DNA of 64,000 nt from Clonostachys chloroleuca (Eukaryota > Ascomycota > Sordariomycetes > Hypocreales > Bionectriaceae): assembly GCA_037952775.1 (NCBI GenBank), contig JBANAY010000003.1, forward strand, positions 6,138,001-6,202,000, written 5' to 3'. Each line of letters opens with the position of its first letter. The first letter of the stretch is position 1. Of the stretch, positions 21,832 through 32,729 are shown in pieces. A program made the translations under genes and the position numbers. A model generated the notes under the pieces. That model did no database searches. It was not told where the DNA came from and saw only the letters and a program-made list of their open reading frames with translations.

Positions 21832-24800
21832 CTAGGGAAACACTCCTGTGTAGTCAGGCTTATTATATACGTCATCCCATTCAACAGAGTTGTCGTGTAT
21901 AGATCCAGAATGGCTGCTAGCTGAACCAAAGCTTTCAATGCTTCTTCGTTTCCTCGGTATTCCTATTGAGTCAAAGTATTCCCCGCTAGGATATTCTAAA
22001 TTTCCATCCTTTGTGGAAGACCGCTCTTCGGGATTTTCAACATAATCTCGCAGTATAGGCTCTCGAAAAAGCCGCTTACTTGGACGAGGAAATGTTTTCT
22101 TAAAGTCCTCTATAATGAATTGAGAAAGACGCGTTCTGTCATCGAGAAAGGGAGGACAACTCAAAGCAAGCCGCCTGTAGTTGTCTTCGGAATGGAGTTT
22201 GGCGATAACTTCTTCCGTGTCCGTAAATACTGATCCGACTTGGGCTAGAAGAATATTTGCTACCCACGAGATAAGGCCAAGCCGGCTGGCATATTCCAGA
22301 ATCTGGGCTCCAAAGGAAATATCTTCCCTCAGGGCTTTCAAACGTGACCACGCTCCTACATTCAAGAGTCTATACAGAAGGTCATGGGGGTCTGTATACG
22401 ATAAATCCGCCAGTTTAGCATGGGTGAAAAATTCTTGCGTAGCATATGAGAGCAGAGCTGGATGATCTTCCAGAGTTTGGGATCGTCCAGATATTGAGGA
22501 ATTTGCGATAGATAGAGCTGGGCCTCCACTAATTGAGAGATCGTCCAGTTCAGATTTGTTCGTCGACATCCAAAGATGGATGTCGATTGGGGAAAACTGG
22601 TCCTGCATCATTTCCAATTCTTTCCTAGTCAACGCTTTTTTGTTTACCTCGACTTTGTCAAACTTATGCGGCTTACTAAGACCAGTAAGGCTCGAACTGT
22701 TGATTAGATTGTCCCGGGTCCATTGTTCATTCAAATCATCTCTCCCCAACTGATGGTCTGCTTCCCGAGGCTGCAACACAGCTTGCTTAGCAGAGCTTGG
22801 TCGCTTGACCGGGGACCTTTTTGTACGATTCCGTGCGTCCACAAGTTGGTCGAGTTCGTGGATATGGATATAGTTGATGCATGTGTTCATGATTTCCATG
22901 TGTGCGTAGCCGATAGGGTTGGAAGCATGGTCTGGGTCCAGTAAAGCAAACCCATTCTCGCGTAGGAAGAACCCACGTACTGATTCATGGATGACTTGAA
23001 CAACTCGAGTTCCGCCTGAGTCGAGGTTAAGTGAGCCTGCCCCAGCGTGTAGGGATAACGAATCAAACGCTGCCCCTTGGGGTTCGTCTGCTGCTATTCT
23101 TCGCACTTCAACTAGCCCCTTTGAAAGACTTCTTATTTGTTTCTCCAGTTGATCATCAGTCTTGGTACAGTGAATATTGCGTCTCCATTCTGATAGCGAA
23201 GACAGGTGTGGGAATCGGATGAAGGCTAAGATATGATGCCACTCATACAGCCGAAGAGGGGAGGCCGAAAGAATTGCCCATTGAAAAATACACAATGCAA
23301 TGCGTTTTTCCTCCATGCTGACATATTGTAGCAGATCTTTGAATAGACTCTCAAGAGGCCTGGGGACCATATTAACTTTGTCAAGCAAGTAAGCGAAATC
23401 TTTTCCGTCGTCTCGGTTGCGAAGGACTTCTTCGACGACCAAAACAACCCATAAGAACACCCCTCTCGACTTTCGGAATATAACATCCTTGAGTCTTTCC
23501 TCCTGCCCCTCTTCATCATCCAAATATCCTCCCCTGAGAATAAGGTCGTTTGAAGACTCCTGAGTTTCGCCTCTGTTCACAAGCCCAAACCTGTCGATAA
23601 TATACCGATGGATATCTTGGTAGTTGTTTCTCTCCATGATGATTTCGGGGCAGCCCGCTAAAGAGATGTTTGGGAAGTGCCTACTAGACAGACAGACACT
23701 CAGTTGAGTTCCTCTTTTTCGGGCTTTGGTGGTAATCTCACGCCAGAAGTAGGCTTGGTCCCGCACACTCTTCGAATCGCATTCGTCAAGAGCGTCAATA
23801 TATAGGATAATTCGTTTTGAAATGTCTTGAGAAACAATATGTTGAAAGAAATGCTTCAGCTCTTGTGGTTTATAAAGGATAGACTCGACCGTAGTAGACT
23901 CTTCTTGAAGTTTCTCGAGCCAGAGCAAGAACAACTTGTCACTCTTCACTAACAACTGATGCAGCAAGGAACGAAAAAGGATCGACTCAGAACACGGCAA
24001 TTCGGTTCCTCTAGAATCAAAAAAGAACGCCGCCGCCAAGTGATTGGACGTTTTCTGGTCCCGAACTGCGAGACGAAAGGCCTCTTTCATGAGAACCGAC
24101 TTGCCCGTTCCTGGTTTCCCCTTAACCCATAGAAGCCCGGATTGGTTGTGACCGCTGGTTTTAACGTACCAGTCCTTGTATAATTGATGGTTGAATAGCC
24201 ACAAGCATGTGGTATCCGCCGGGTGCGCAATGTCCTGGTACCGCGAATGCATCGCTGGGGACCACAAAGAATCGAGTGTGGAATTCTTTAATGGAAGGAG
24301 TTTGTTGTCATCGGAAGACCTGGAGCTCGGCTTCTTTCGTTCGATCGAAGGGTTGGTTTCGATAGGTGGCTGCGAATTTACATTTACTAAAGACCGATAC
24401 AAAAAGCCTAATTCTCCTCCAACTTTGCGGTAGTTAGGGTCCTCCAGCCCGCTGTACCGAGACATATCCTTATGGTTTGCTTGAAGTGTTTCAGCCCTCT
24501 CACGAACATCTCCAATTAGCGAAGAGTGGTCAGGCACAATCTTGTTCCCAAGGGAGCCAAATCCGATACCAGTCATACTCAGGCTCTCTTGAAACGTCTT
24601 GACTCTAAAGTCATACTTATTCCAGATTGTAGAGAAAGCTTCTTGCGCTCGTTCTAGATCCGTAGTCTTTAAGCCAAGAGCATCAAGATTTGCTGGGGTC
24701 GTCTCCATTCCGAGGCTGCTAACGATTGACCGAAGAGATTCTCCAATAGCTGCGAATTCTGGACTGCCTCTGTGAGGAGTCCCAAGAAAGACGATGGCCG

Positions 24801-25503
24801 CGGTCGACTCAACAATGTTGAGAAGGTCGTCCTCCGCTGATGAAGATGATCGGCCAAGCATCTGCAGCTGGTTAGCGAAGTCACATCTCAGTGACAGTGG
24901 AGAGCCTCACTTCTTTGACAACAATCCCACCTAGGCTGTGGGCAACGAAAACTAAGGGCCGGTTGGGGACCCCATGTCGAGCAAGGGAGAACAAGAGGTC
25001 TTTGCTGTGAGATAGCAAACTGCTTTTATTTGTGGCACCGGATGTGTACTTCGTTATTTTGGAATCATATCCGTACATTAGAATTCTAGAATTCGGACAT
25101 TCTAGAGGGAGTAATTCTGCAGGCCAAAACAGAGCCTCCATAACTTTCTCTGTGTTATCTGCTTCGCTTATGCTATGCCGGGATGCCGGCTCCGGCGATG
25201 TCGTCGATGACGACCTTCCGAGGCGTGCTAGAGCACGGCGAATGAGGTTTTCCCTCCCACCCTTGTCTGTATTTAAAGATGCCTTCCCCACAGCCGCTGG
25301 AGATGAAGGTTTGCGCTTTTCAGTGGACTTGGTCCATGACTTGTACGGGTGGCCATGGAGCCCATGTACGAAGACAAACTATGCAACGAGGGTCAGTAGT
25401 TTGATGCGTGCCTTGTCAGTACAATTGCTCACTCAACTGTCGGTTCGGCGTTTTCAGGCTCGTACGCCACCGATATGCCGGTATCTAGAATGCAATGCTT
25501 CAT
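21832..25503 (-). CDS. SesB-like hydrolase/NACHT NOD-like receptor, about 1189 aa
   Basis: Fungal STAND/NLR-type receptor; relatives act in allorecognition and innate-like immunity. Exon 3 is 24861-21832 and exon 2 is 25378-24911, separated by a 49 bp intron in phase. A first exon 25503-25433 (GISVAYEPENAEPTV) is likely, but its junction to exon 2 is one base out of frame. The N-terminal alpha/beta-hydrolase domain (SesB type) has FVFVHGLHGHP, the nucleophile motif FVAHSLGGIVVKE and FLGTPHRGSPEF. The NACHT ATPase has Walker A WVKGKPGTGKSVL (about residues 424-436) and Walker B RIILYIDALDEC. Beyond it are about 500 residues with helical segments but no ankyrin, WD40 or TPR repeats that I can recognise. 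Repeat loss, divergence, or a repeat-free class of receptor would each explain this. Confidence 0.8.
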
Positions 25504-26519
25504 TTCCGGGAGATGCGGGTGGAAGTAGTGAGATTAGAACATCTGAGATGATTTCACCACAGCAGCAGCCATTTGACATAAGCATGCAGCTTGCACCGCC
25601 ACGTTGCCACGTATTGCAATGCGAGTGGTATCATTGGACTTGACACTGATGAGAAGCAGCCAGTAAAAAGGAAGCCCAACGGCGCCCAACCAGGAACGGT
25701 GCATAAGCTGGGATCAAGAGACCGACAGAGTCTACTGATCCTTGCTGCCATTATTAACTTGCTTAACTTGAAACTCTGCTCATATGGATGATTCGTCTAG
25801 CCGCTTAATACCCTATCCTCGGCGACTACTACAAGATGTCAATCTCCCGTATTCGGTTTCTCCCGTGCATCTTAGTCGCTCCACTGCTCGTTCGCCTCTC
25901 TAGTGCAGGCTATCCCGCATGGCCCGCTGGATGTGTCATATCCCTCCGGGTATGGTGGTTTTCGCGGCCTTCAGTCTTCGTGGTCATGTCGAATCAACGA
26001 TCATTATTGCTGACGGTGAGGATGAAACATAGCAAGAACTGAGAAACTGAAGTCCGTTATAGTGCTTCATCCATGGCCAACATTTATAAACGATGTGATA
26101 AAAGGTTAGATGCTTTTGAATAACTAGCCAACTGTTCTCTTTTCTTCCCAACAAAAGAGATCGTGTTGGGGCCAAGCGAGACGGCGACGGCGTCGCAGTG
26201 CACAGCAATTTTAACCCTCTCCGGACGGTTGTTAGGACTTGTCTGGTGCCTACAAAAGTGGACAATTTCTAGATATATGCTTATAATCGTGCTTCTGTTC
26301 AGATTAGAACAATCGCATGCGTCGCCAATGCGAGATATGGCTGTCCGAACTACCTAGATTTCATACCAGACGGACGGAGATGGAGGTGGTGCTAAACTAG
26401 AGCTGGATGGTTGTTTTACTGGAAGCATCTGGGGCAGATTTTCTGCGTCATTTCTGGCTGGTAGGCTACTCAACTCACAATAAAAAATCTAGGACCTCAC
26501 CCTCGCCTCGTTTATCTCG
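25504..26519. other. Intergenic, divergent promoters
   Basis: This separates the receptor gene (-) from the CHY zinc-finger gene (+). No gene recognised. It should contain both promoters. Confidence 0.5.
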
Positions 26520-26915
26520 ATGCCGGAAGCCCAGACGCCAACTACAGCAAACCAAGCGATCTCCCCGACCTCTCCAACTACTCCCGCGGAAGAGGTAGCC
26601 GTCGTCCATGGCCTGGAGGTGACTCGTCTCACACAATGTGCGCACTGGCACTCAGATCGCGACATCATCGCCATCCGGCACAAATGCTGCGGCCGCTACT
26701 ACGCCTGCGTCAGCTGCCACGAGGCTCTCGCTCAGCATGAGCCTGCTGTCTGGGCAAGGAACGAGCGAGATGCCAAGGCGATTCTTTGCGGCAATTGCCG
26801 TGGCGAACTGAGCATTGATGAGTATTTGTCCTGCGGCTCAACCTGTCCTACATGCAAAGCCGCCTTCAACCCTGGATGCGCAAACCACTATGGCCTCTAT
26901 TTTGAAATGGAGTGA
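26520..26915 (+). CDS. CHY zinc-finger protein, Hot13-like, 131 aa
   Basis: Single-exon gene. The CHY zinc-finger domain covers residues 40-130, with conserved Cys/His pairs in TQCAHWHSDRD, IRHKCCGRYYACVSCHE, ILCGNCRGELS and CGSTCPTCKAAFNPGCANHY. The protein is short, so the domain is essentially all of it after a Thr/Pro-rich head of about 30 residues. Yeast Hot13 is a zinc-binding protein of the mitochondrial intermembrane space that helps keep Mia40 and small Tim proteins metal-free; stand-alone fungal CHY proteins of this size are usually assigned there. Plant and animal CHY proteins carry an additional RING finger (Pirh2 type), which is absent here. A histidine-rich membrane protein gene follows on the same strand. 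Confidence 0.85.
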   Translation: MPEAQTPTTANQAISPTSPTTPAEEVAVVHGLEVTRLTQCAHWHSDRDIIAIRHKCCGRYYACVSCHEALAQHEPAVWARNERDAKAILCGNCRGELSIDEYLSCGSTCPTCKAAFNPGCANHYGLYFEME

Positions 26916-27254
26916 CTGGTCTATATCAACGACTATATTTTATTCTTTCTGTCTTATTATATCACAACTGGCGGAGGCCGGATTGAAATCACAGTGGTGT
27001 TCAGGGGACATAGTCAGCTGCTTGGCGAGGCGCGTTGCTTTTGGGCCTTTTGTACTGGTTTAGTGAGGCGGAGCAAAATGAAACGCGAAAACAGGCTCTA
27101 ATTATAGGCAGAAGCTGCTCCTCGTGTTCGCCTGATTGATTTCTTCGTTCACGCAACATCTTCATTCTACTCGAGCCCTCTACCATCTTTTACATCGCCA
27201 ACCACTAGAGCTCACTCCTGACCTAGTATTAACCTGAATAATACTCATTACACG
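26916..27254. other. Short intergenic spacer
   Basis: 339 bp between two same-strand genes. It must hold the 3' end of the CHY gene and the promoter of the histidine-rich gene. No distinct motif seen. Confidence 0.4.
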
Positions 27255-27842
27255 ATGCATCACGATGGGGGCGATTCCTCGGCAGCAGCCGCTGACACAC
27301 ACTCATCGCACGACCATTTCGCACACGTTACGCACACCCACGATATGACCTCGCATTCTGCAGTGAGTTGGCTGATGCCTTTTCCAGTAACTGAGCCGAC
27401 ATCCTGATTTGAAGTGCCGTAGTTCGACTCTCATCTTCATCATGACCATAACCACACCCACTACCACCATCACCAACACACTCACCATCTGCCCAACCAT
27501 CACCATAGTCACGATACGCCCGATCACCACTGCCACCATCCCCATTCACCCCAAAAGCCTAACAAGCCCCATCACCCCAATCACCCTCATCCCCCACCAC
27601 CGCCTGGTGACTCTACCTATGGGCCAGGGATTGGTCTTCCTCCCCCGTCGTACTCTCAAAGCTATGGGACGATAGCTACAAGGCGTGAGATCCCTCGGCC
27701 ATGTCCGTGCTGTGCTGAGGCTGGAACAGGTAGTGAGTCTAGACGGGGCGACTTTCTTTCTTTCATCGGAACGACCGTCGGGATTTTAATATGCCTTGCA
27801 TGGTTTTACATGCTATTCCGTGGCATGTCGGGGCATCTATGA
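27255..27842 (+). CDS. Histidine-rich tail-anchored membrane protein, 175 aa
   Basis: Two exons, 27255-27362 and 27423-27842, joined by a 60 bp intron (GTGAGT..CGTAG) in phase 0. Retaining the intron gives an in-frame stop. Residues 2-100 carry about 34 histidines in HxH, HHH and PHP settings, with two poly-Pro/His patches (KPHHPNHPHPPPPPG). A short CPCC motif lies at 130-133, then an Arg-rich linker and a single hydrophobic segment (FLSFIGTTVGILICLAWFYM, about 147-168), ending seven residues from the C-terminus. No signal peptide is present, so a tail-anchored topology with the His-rich part in the cytosol is the natural reading. Binding of zinc, copper or nickel is likely from composition alone. 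I know no named family; function is unknown. Confidence 0.75.
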
Positions 27843-28414
27843 GCTCTTCATTCATTTACTCTCACGCGAGTTGTTTCCCCCGAGAAAGGGTACATTATCA
27901 CCAGGAGGGTCCGTGATTTGAGTTTCGAGAGAGGCCATTCCCTCTTATTCTCTACCAGGAAGTTGGTTAGTAGTCCCTTATGATTTACATTTTAGCCGCT
28001 ATCTCCCGTCTAAGGCGCTCCTACCGACTTGCCGGTAGAATAGACACTCACTATAACATCAATACCCATTTTTACCAAATCATTTGACTAGTGGGATTGG
28101 CTCAGATTGGAGCAGATGGAGAACATAGGATCATCATCGTCGCATCGCGGGTATTCTAGTAAGCGACCCAATGAGTGATGGCGGCAAGAAGATCTCCATT
28201 TCACAACTAGGAAGAGTCCCAAGTGAGGAGTGGTCCCGTTTGTGGTTCACACAAGGCTTCCTCGTTGTTAGCTCGGCCAATGATTCCCCGACATTGGTCA
28301 TCTTCCCCGGACTATAAGCGCGACATATTTCCCTGCATTTTCAACTCCTGTTTGTTATGTTCCAAGTTCGTTCATCAAATTTCACGTGTTTGAGTTATCA
28401 ATCCGAACGACACC
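27843..28414. other. Intergenic, promoter of the GH43 gene
   Basis: 572 bp without a gene. The right third carries the core promoter elements listed separately. Confidence 0.5.
28277..28318 (+). promoter_or_regulatory. Candidate core promoter of the GH43 gene
   Basis: Two opposed CCAAT boxes (28277-28281 on +, 28293-28297 on -), a CCCCGG at 28305-28310 whose complement fits the CreA consensus SYGGRG, and TATAAG at 28313-28318, 97 bp before the ATG. The grouping suits a carbon-repressed hydrolase gene. Each motif alone is weak. Confidence 0.35.
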
Positions 28415-29630
28415 ATGTTGAGCATCACCAAATCAGCCCTAGCCGCGGCTTGGCTTTGGTCTTCCTTAACATTAGCGTTCACGAACCCAATCAAGACGCT
28501 CAATGGAAGTGATCCCCAAATGGTATATGATAACGGCTAGTTAGTGATTCTTTATCGTCCCCTACTTGATGAGACATTGCTAACCATGGGATCTCAGCTA
28601 CTACCTCACTTCCACAAGTTGGACAACAGTCGAAATCACAAAGGCTCGCACAATTGAAGGACTAAAGACGGCCATCCCAACCGTCATCTACGACGATAAA
28701 TCAGACCCTTTAAGGACGAGAAACTGGTGGGCACCTGAAATCTGGCGTCTCAATGGCCGCTGGTACGTGTACTTCTCAACAAGCATAAATGGCACCTGGG
28801 GCGAAATGCTCCCAAGTCTTACCCAATGGGTCCTGGAGGGAGGCACCGGAGCGCCCCTGGACGAACCATTCTCCCTCGTTGGCAAGATCCGCCCTGACAA
28901 TTACCACGGCGGGATGCTGGATGGGGTAAGCTCGAAAGAAACAGTTTTTTACTGTTGATCAGCATATGTTGACTTTGGTTAGACCGTGTACAACATCGAC
29001 GGGCAGGATTATTTCATTGTGAGTATTTCACTTGCATAGACACCGAATAATATCTAACCTCAAAATTAGTTCTCATCCGTGGCCAGCGACGACGAGTCGC
29101 CGAATGGTGCTTCACTGTGGATTTCCAAGCTTTTGGACCCTACAACTGTCGGTCCAGCCACGATGATCGCGTATCCAGAGTTCGACTGGGAGCACGAGGC
29201 CTCAGCAGTTCTAGAAGGTCCAGCAGGCATCACGTCTCCCTCTGGAGAGGTCTGGGTGGTGTATTCCGCCGATAGCTGCAACGGCCCCCAGTACAAGCTA
29301 GGGGGCATGAAGCTCTCGCCTGGTGCTGATCCGCTGCTGGCCTCATCGTGGACCAAGCTGCAGGAGCCCCTGCTGGTCACAAGTGTTGAGAATGGGCTGT
29401 ATGGCCCAGGACACAACGGATTTTTCAAGAGCCCCGATGGGACGCAAGACTGGATGGTCTTCCACGCGAACAGGAATTCCAACGGAAGCTGCGACGCAAA
29501 GAGGCAGACGTTTATTCAGCAGGTCCAATGGAATGAGGATGGTTCACCTCAGCTTGCGCCACCGCTTCCTGCGGGCACTGAGATCCAAGCACCGTCTGGT
29601 GAGTGTAAGAAGAGGTCTACACTGGCTTAG
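28415..29630 (+). CDS. Secreted glycoside hydrolase family 43 protein, 349 aa
   Basis: Extracellular five-bladed propeller enzyme, probably an alpha-L-arabinofuranosidase or related pentosidase. Exons are 28415-28539, 28598-28925, 28983-29018 (only 36 nt) and 29070-29630; all frames close (350 codons with stop). The signal peptide is about 23 residues (MLSITKSALAAAWLWSSLTL). The inverting-enzyme acids are visible as Asp33 in NGSDPQMVYDNG (general base), the Asp in HGGMLDGTVYNIDG or nearby (pKa modulator), and Glu in SAVLEGPAGI (general acid). NWWAPEIWRLNGRWYVYFS is the classical GH43 second-blade motif. No carbohydrate-binding module or linker follows. The next gene also encodes a secreted enzyme. 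Substrate specificity cannot be fixed by eye. Confidence 0.85.
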
Positions 29631-30280
29631 ATCCGGCCCGAATATGGTGATACCTAGAACTTGGGGGTATCAAGATACATCGTAGCAGAAATAAATCCCC
29701 ATTACCGAGGCCATGGTACGGATGTCTAAGTTCGGCTGGAAATTGTCTCTGGCTTAGAAATTGAATGTTCAGAATTTATCAAGGGACTCGATTACAAGAC
29801 ATCAACAAGGGAGCTCCGCGACATCTTTCCCATGATCCCTTAATCCAGGCAAACTAGGGCTTCATATTATCAAAAATCCTAGTGGCACATTCCTAAATAC
29901 TGAGAGATCTTCTCATCTAAGAATGCTGGCGTCCAATTTAAAGCTAATCGTGATTGTTGATTGTCCGAAATATGCTGGCTAAATATTGAGTATGTAGGCA
30001 GCCAGAGTGATGTAGAAACAATAGTACTAATATGAATCAAAGATATCCCATGGATTGTATCAACAATACTTGAAACAGCATGTTTTTCTTGGCTACTAAA
30101 GATGCGGAATGTATCATTTCATGCATATCTAGCTAACTCGGCGGCCCTTCTTCAGGACCACCTATAAACATTTAAAGTCACCAGAGCTCTCATCCAATCT
30201 CAAGCAGAAGTAGTCATCTGGACTTCAGTTCCACTCTCATTTAATCCCCAAGTTATTCCCTAGTTGGGTGCTTCTCCAAG
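29631..30280. other. Intergenic, promoter of the lipase gene
   Basis: 650 bp, AT-rich, no gene seen apart from the TATA box listed separately. Confidence 0.5.
30163..30168 (+). promoter_or_regulatory. TATA box of the lipase gene
   Basis: TATAAA, 118 bp before the ATG at 30281. Confidence 0.4.
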
Positions 30281-31403
30281 ATGATTCTGACCCTCCTTTT
30301 CCCGTTCGCCGCTCTGGCAGCTGCCTCGGTGATAGATACATCAAACTACAATGACAAACCCCTCCTACAGAGGGATGGCCGTATGACTTCCAAGTTTCTC
30401 AATATGATCGGGTTCAACTAACTAGTAATGTCAGTGCTAGTTCCGCCTGTCACTGAGAAGGACGTTCGCAACTTCGATCTATACGCTGAATACGCTCTGG
30501 CATCCTATTGTAATTACGACACCGATGCTGGAAATCCGGTCATTTGCCAAGGCGGTTGCCCAACGGTACAATCAGACGGAGCTAAGATTGTTAAGGGCTT
30601 TGAGTGAGTAACGCAAAACCCCCAGGTGATCCCAAGCTTATGAAAAGATCAGGGGCCCTCTCACCAAAATTGCGGCCTACGTTGCCACCATCGATTCACG
30701 AAAACAAATCGTTCTTTCCGTCCGAGGCACATCCAACATTAAAAACTGGTTGACGAACCTCAAGTTTGTCGCACAAAAGTCGGACCTTGTCGACGGCGGC
30801 CTAATTCATGGTGGTTTCAGCAATGCTTGGCAAGAGATATCTGTGGGAGTACTGGCCGCAGTCAAGCAGGCCAAGAAAGACCATCCAACTTACTCCATCA
30901 TCGCAACAGGGCACTCACTTGGCGGTGCGGTCGCAACCATTGCGACAGCATATCTCCGCAAGGCAGGCTACGACGTGGACTTGTACAGCTACGGTGCTCC
31001 CCGCATTGGAAACGGCGCCCTGAGCGATTTCATCACAAACCAGAAGGGCAAGGAGCACAGAATCACTCATGGCCGCGATCCCGTCCCTCGTGTTCCTCCC
31101 TCCGCCTTGACGCCTTACAACTATCGTCATGTGTCTCCCGAGTACTGGCTCACAGGGAAGCCTGCAGACCCCAGCAACTGGCCAATTGCCAACATCACAG
31201 TCTGCGAGGGGAATAATAACTCCGACTGCAACGGGAGCTCGGTGAAGTTCCGTATCAAGGATCATTTGAATTATCTTGGATCCACCGACTGCAAACCCAA
31301 GGGTGCAACAGTGTCGAGGTTCCAGGTTATGTCAGACGAAGAAGCTGCTCACCTTGATCAGCTACTCAGCGAATGGGTCCATATGGATGCTGCGGAAGAC
31401 TAG
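30281..31403 (+). CDS. Secreted class 3 lipase, 339 aa
   Basis: Extracellular triacylglycerol lipase/esterase of the Rhizomucor-Thermomyces (lipase_3) fold. Exons are 30281-30380, 30435-30603 and 30653-31403; frames close at 340 codons with stop. The signal peptide is MILTLLFPFAALAAASV. The catalytic Ser (about residue 178) sits in ATGHSLGGAVATIATA, the Asp in HGRDPVPRVPP and the His in IKDHLNYLG. VLSVRGTSNIKNWLTNL is the strand/oxyanion region before the lid. Six or more cysteines (YCNYD, VICQGGCPT, TVCEGN, SDCNGS, TDCKPK) indicate disulphides, as in secreted family members. Feruloyl esterase A shares this fold, so activity on plant phenolic esters is an alternative. It lies just downstream of the GH43 gene. 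Confidence 0.88.
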
Positions 31404-31715
31404 GTCTAGATTAAGGAGATGAGAGGCGAGGAAGAATATAATAATATATACCTTGAAAACATGTTTTCGGCTAGACAATCTCTTGGTGACTGATCATCAC
31501 GCACCTTTGCACTCGGCCAAGCAAGAAATAGCTACTTGGGCTTTACAAGTATCCGACTATTGCTCGATATCCGGGAGCTCTGGCTTACTTTGCACATCAA
31601 ATAAGAATTTTGCATCAATATGTCTATCTTCAACTGGGATGCATGTAATCTCTTTAATCCGCAGATGGTAATCCGAGATTCTTCGTATGCTCCTTCCACA
31701 GTCAAATTCGCTGAT
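31404..31715. other. Short convergent spacer
   Basis: 312 bp between the lipase and epimerase 3' ends. It must contain both polyadenylation regions. No gene. Confidence 0.4.
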
Positions 31716-32729
31716 TTACAAGGTATCTTTGAAATCTCTGACCGCATCATCGAAGTTCTGATCAATCTTCAAGCCTAGCTTCAAGCCTTTGCTGGGATCA
31801 AACGCCGTGGCCCAAGAATACACAATCGCCTTCACTTTGGGGTCTTCTACCTCCGTAATATACTGCAGCTTATCTTCTCCGCCGACTCTCACGAGCGAAT
31901 CTAGCAGGTCTTGCACAGTCACAAGGAGACCAGGCATGTTAACGACCCTGTCGTAGTCTGGGAGCGCATCACGAGGGATGCTAAGCGCGTGAATCAGGTT
32001 ATAGGCAAGGGTTCTCGGCGTGCAGATGGTGTGCTTGAACTGCCTATCCTTTATTGGGATGACGCAAGGAAGGCCTTGCATGGGTTCCCGGATAATGCCT
32101 GAGATGAAGGAAGATGCCGCCGCGGTGGGATTTCCAGCTCGAACGGAGATGGAAGGCAGACGGAACACGAGAGCATTTATGAACCCCCGGCGGTGATACT
32201 CGTTGATGAGATACTCGCAAATCATCTTCTCGCACCCATAAGAGCTCTGTGGTGTCGTGCGCGCTCCCTCAGTGACCGGTTCCGTTATCTTGCCGCCGTG
32301 TACCGCGCCGGCGGAAGTGTAGATGACCTTGACTCCTGGGCGGGTTTTTCTCAATACCTCCAATAATGATCTGGTTGAATCAACATTCACCCTCATTCCT
32401 TGGATAAGTTAGTGGATGCGTGTGTCTACTCTCGTCTTCCCAATTTGATGTGTTTACTCACCAAGATCAAAGTCCGCCTCTGCTGCCGAGGACATTATAC
32501 CGTGGAACATGTAAACTGCATCAATGTCCTCATCGACGACGGCTGCGGCTTCGGAAAAGAGGTCTGCCTGGATGCACTTGGCCTTCTCTGGCCACTTGAC
32601 ACCCTTTGGAACTGTGGGTAGGACGATGTCGGTCAGGACCAAGCTATACTGCTCGCTTTCATCATTGAGGAGGTGCTGGACCAGGTTCTGGCCTACAAAG
32701 CCTGAGGCCCCAGTAATGAGGATCTTCAT
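31716..32729 (-). CDS. NAD-dependent epimerase/dehydratase, DenD-like, 316 aa
   Basis: Extended short-chain dehydrogenase. Exons are 32729-32462 and 32398-31716 (63 bp intron); the frame closes at 317 codons with stop. The NAD-binding motif is at the N-terminus (KILITGASGFVGQNLVQHLL). The catalytic Ser/Thr region reads VIYTSAGAVHGG, and the Tyr-Lys pair is in SSYGCEKMICEYLINEY. The VFRLPSISVRAGNPTAAASS segment is characteristic of the D-erythronate dehydrogenase (DenD) group, which oxidises four-carbon acid sugars at C2. Cytosolic, with no targeting signal. Convergent with the lipase gene. The activity is inferred from resemblance only. Confidence 0.8.

Noticed and set aside
27303..27675. ORFs on both strands with Thr/Pro/Ile-rich or Met/Val/Gly-rich composition
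   Set aside because: They are out-of-frame readings of the CAC/CAT repeats in the histidine-rich gene; the spliced frame gives a coherent protein ending in a membrane helix.
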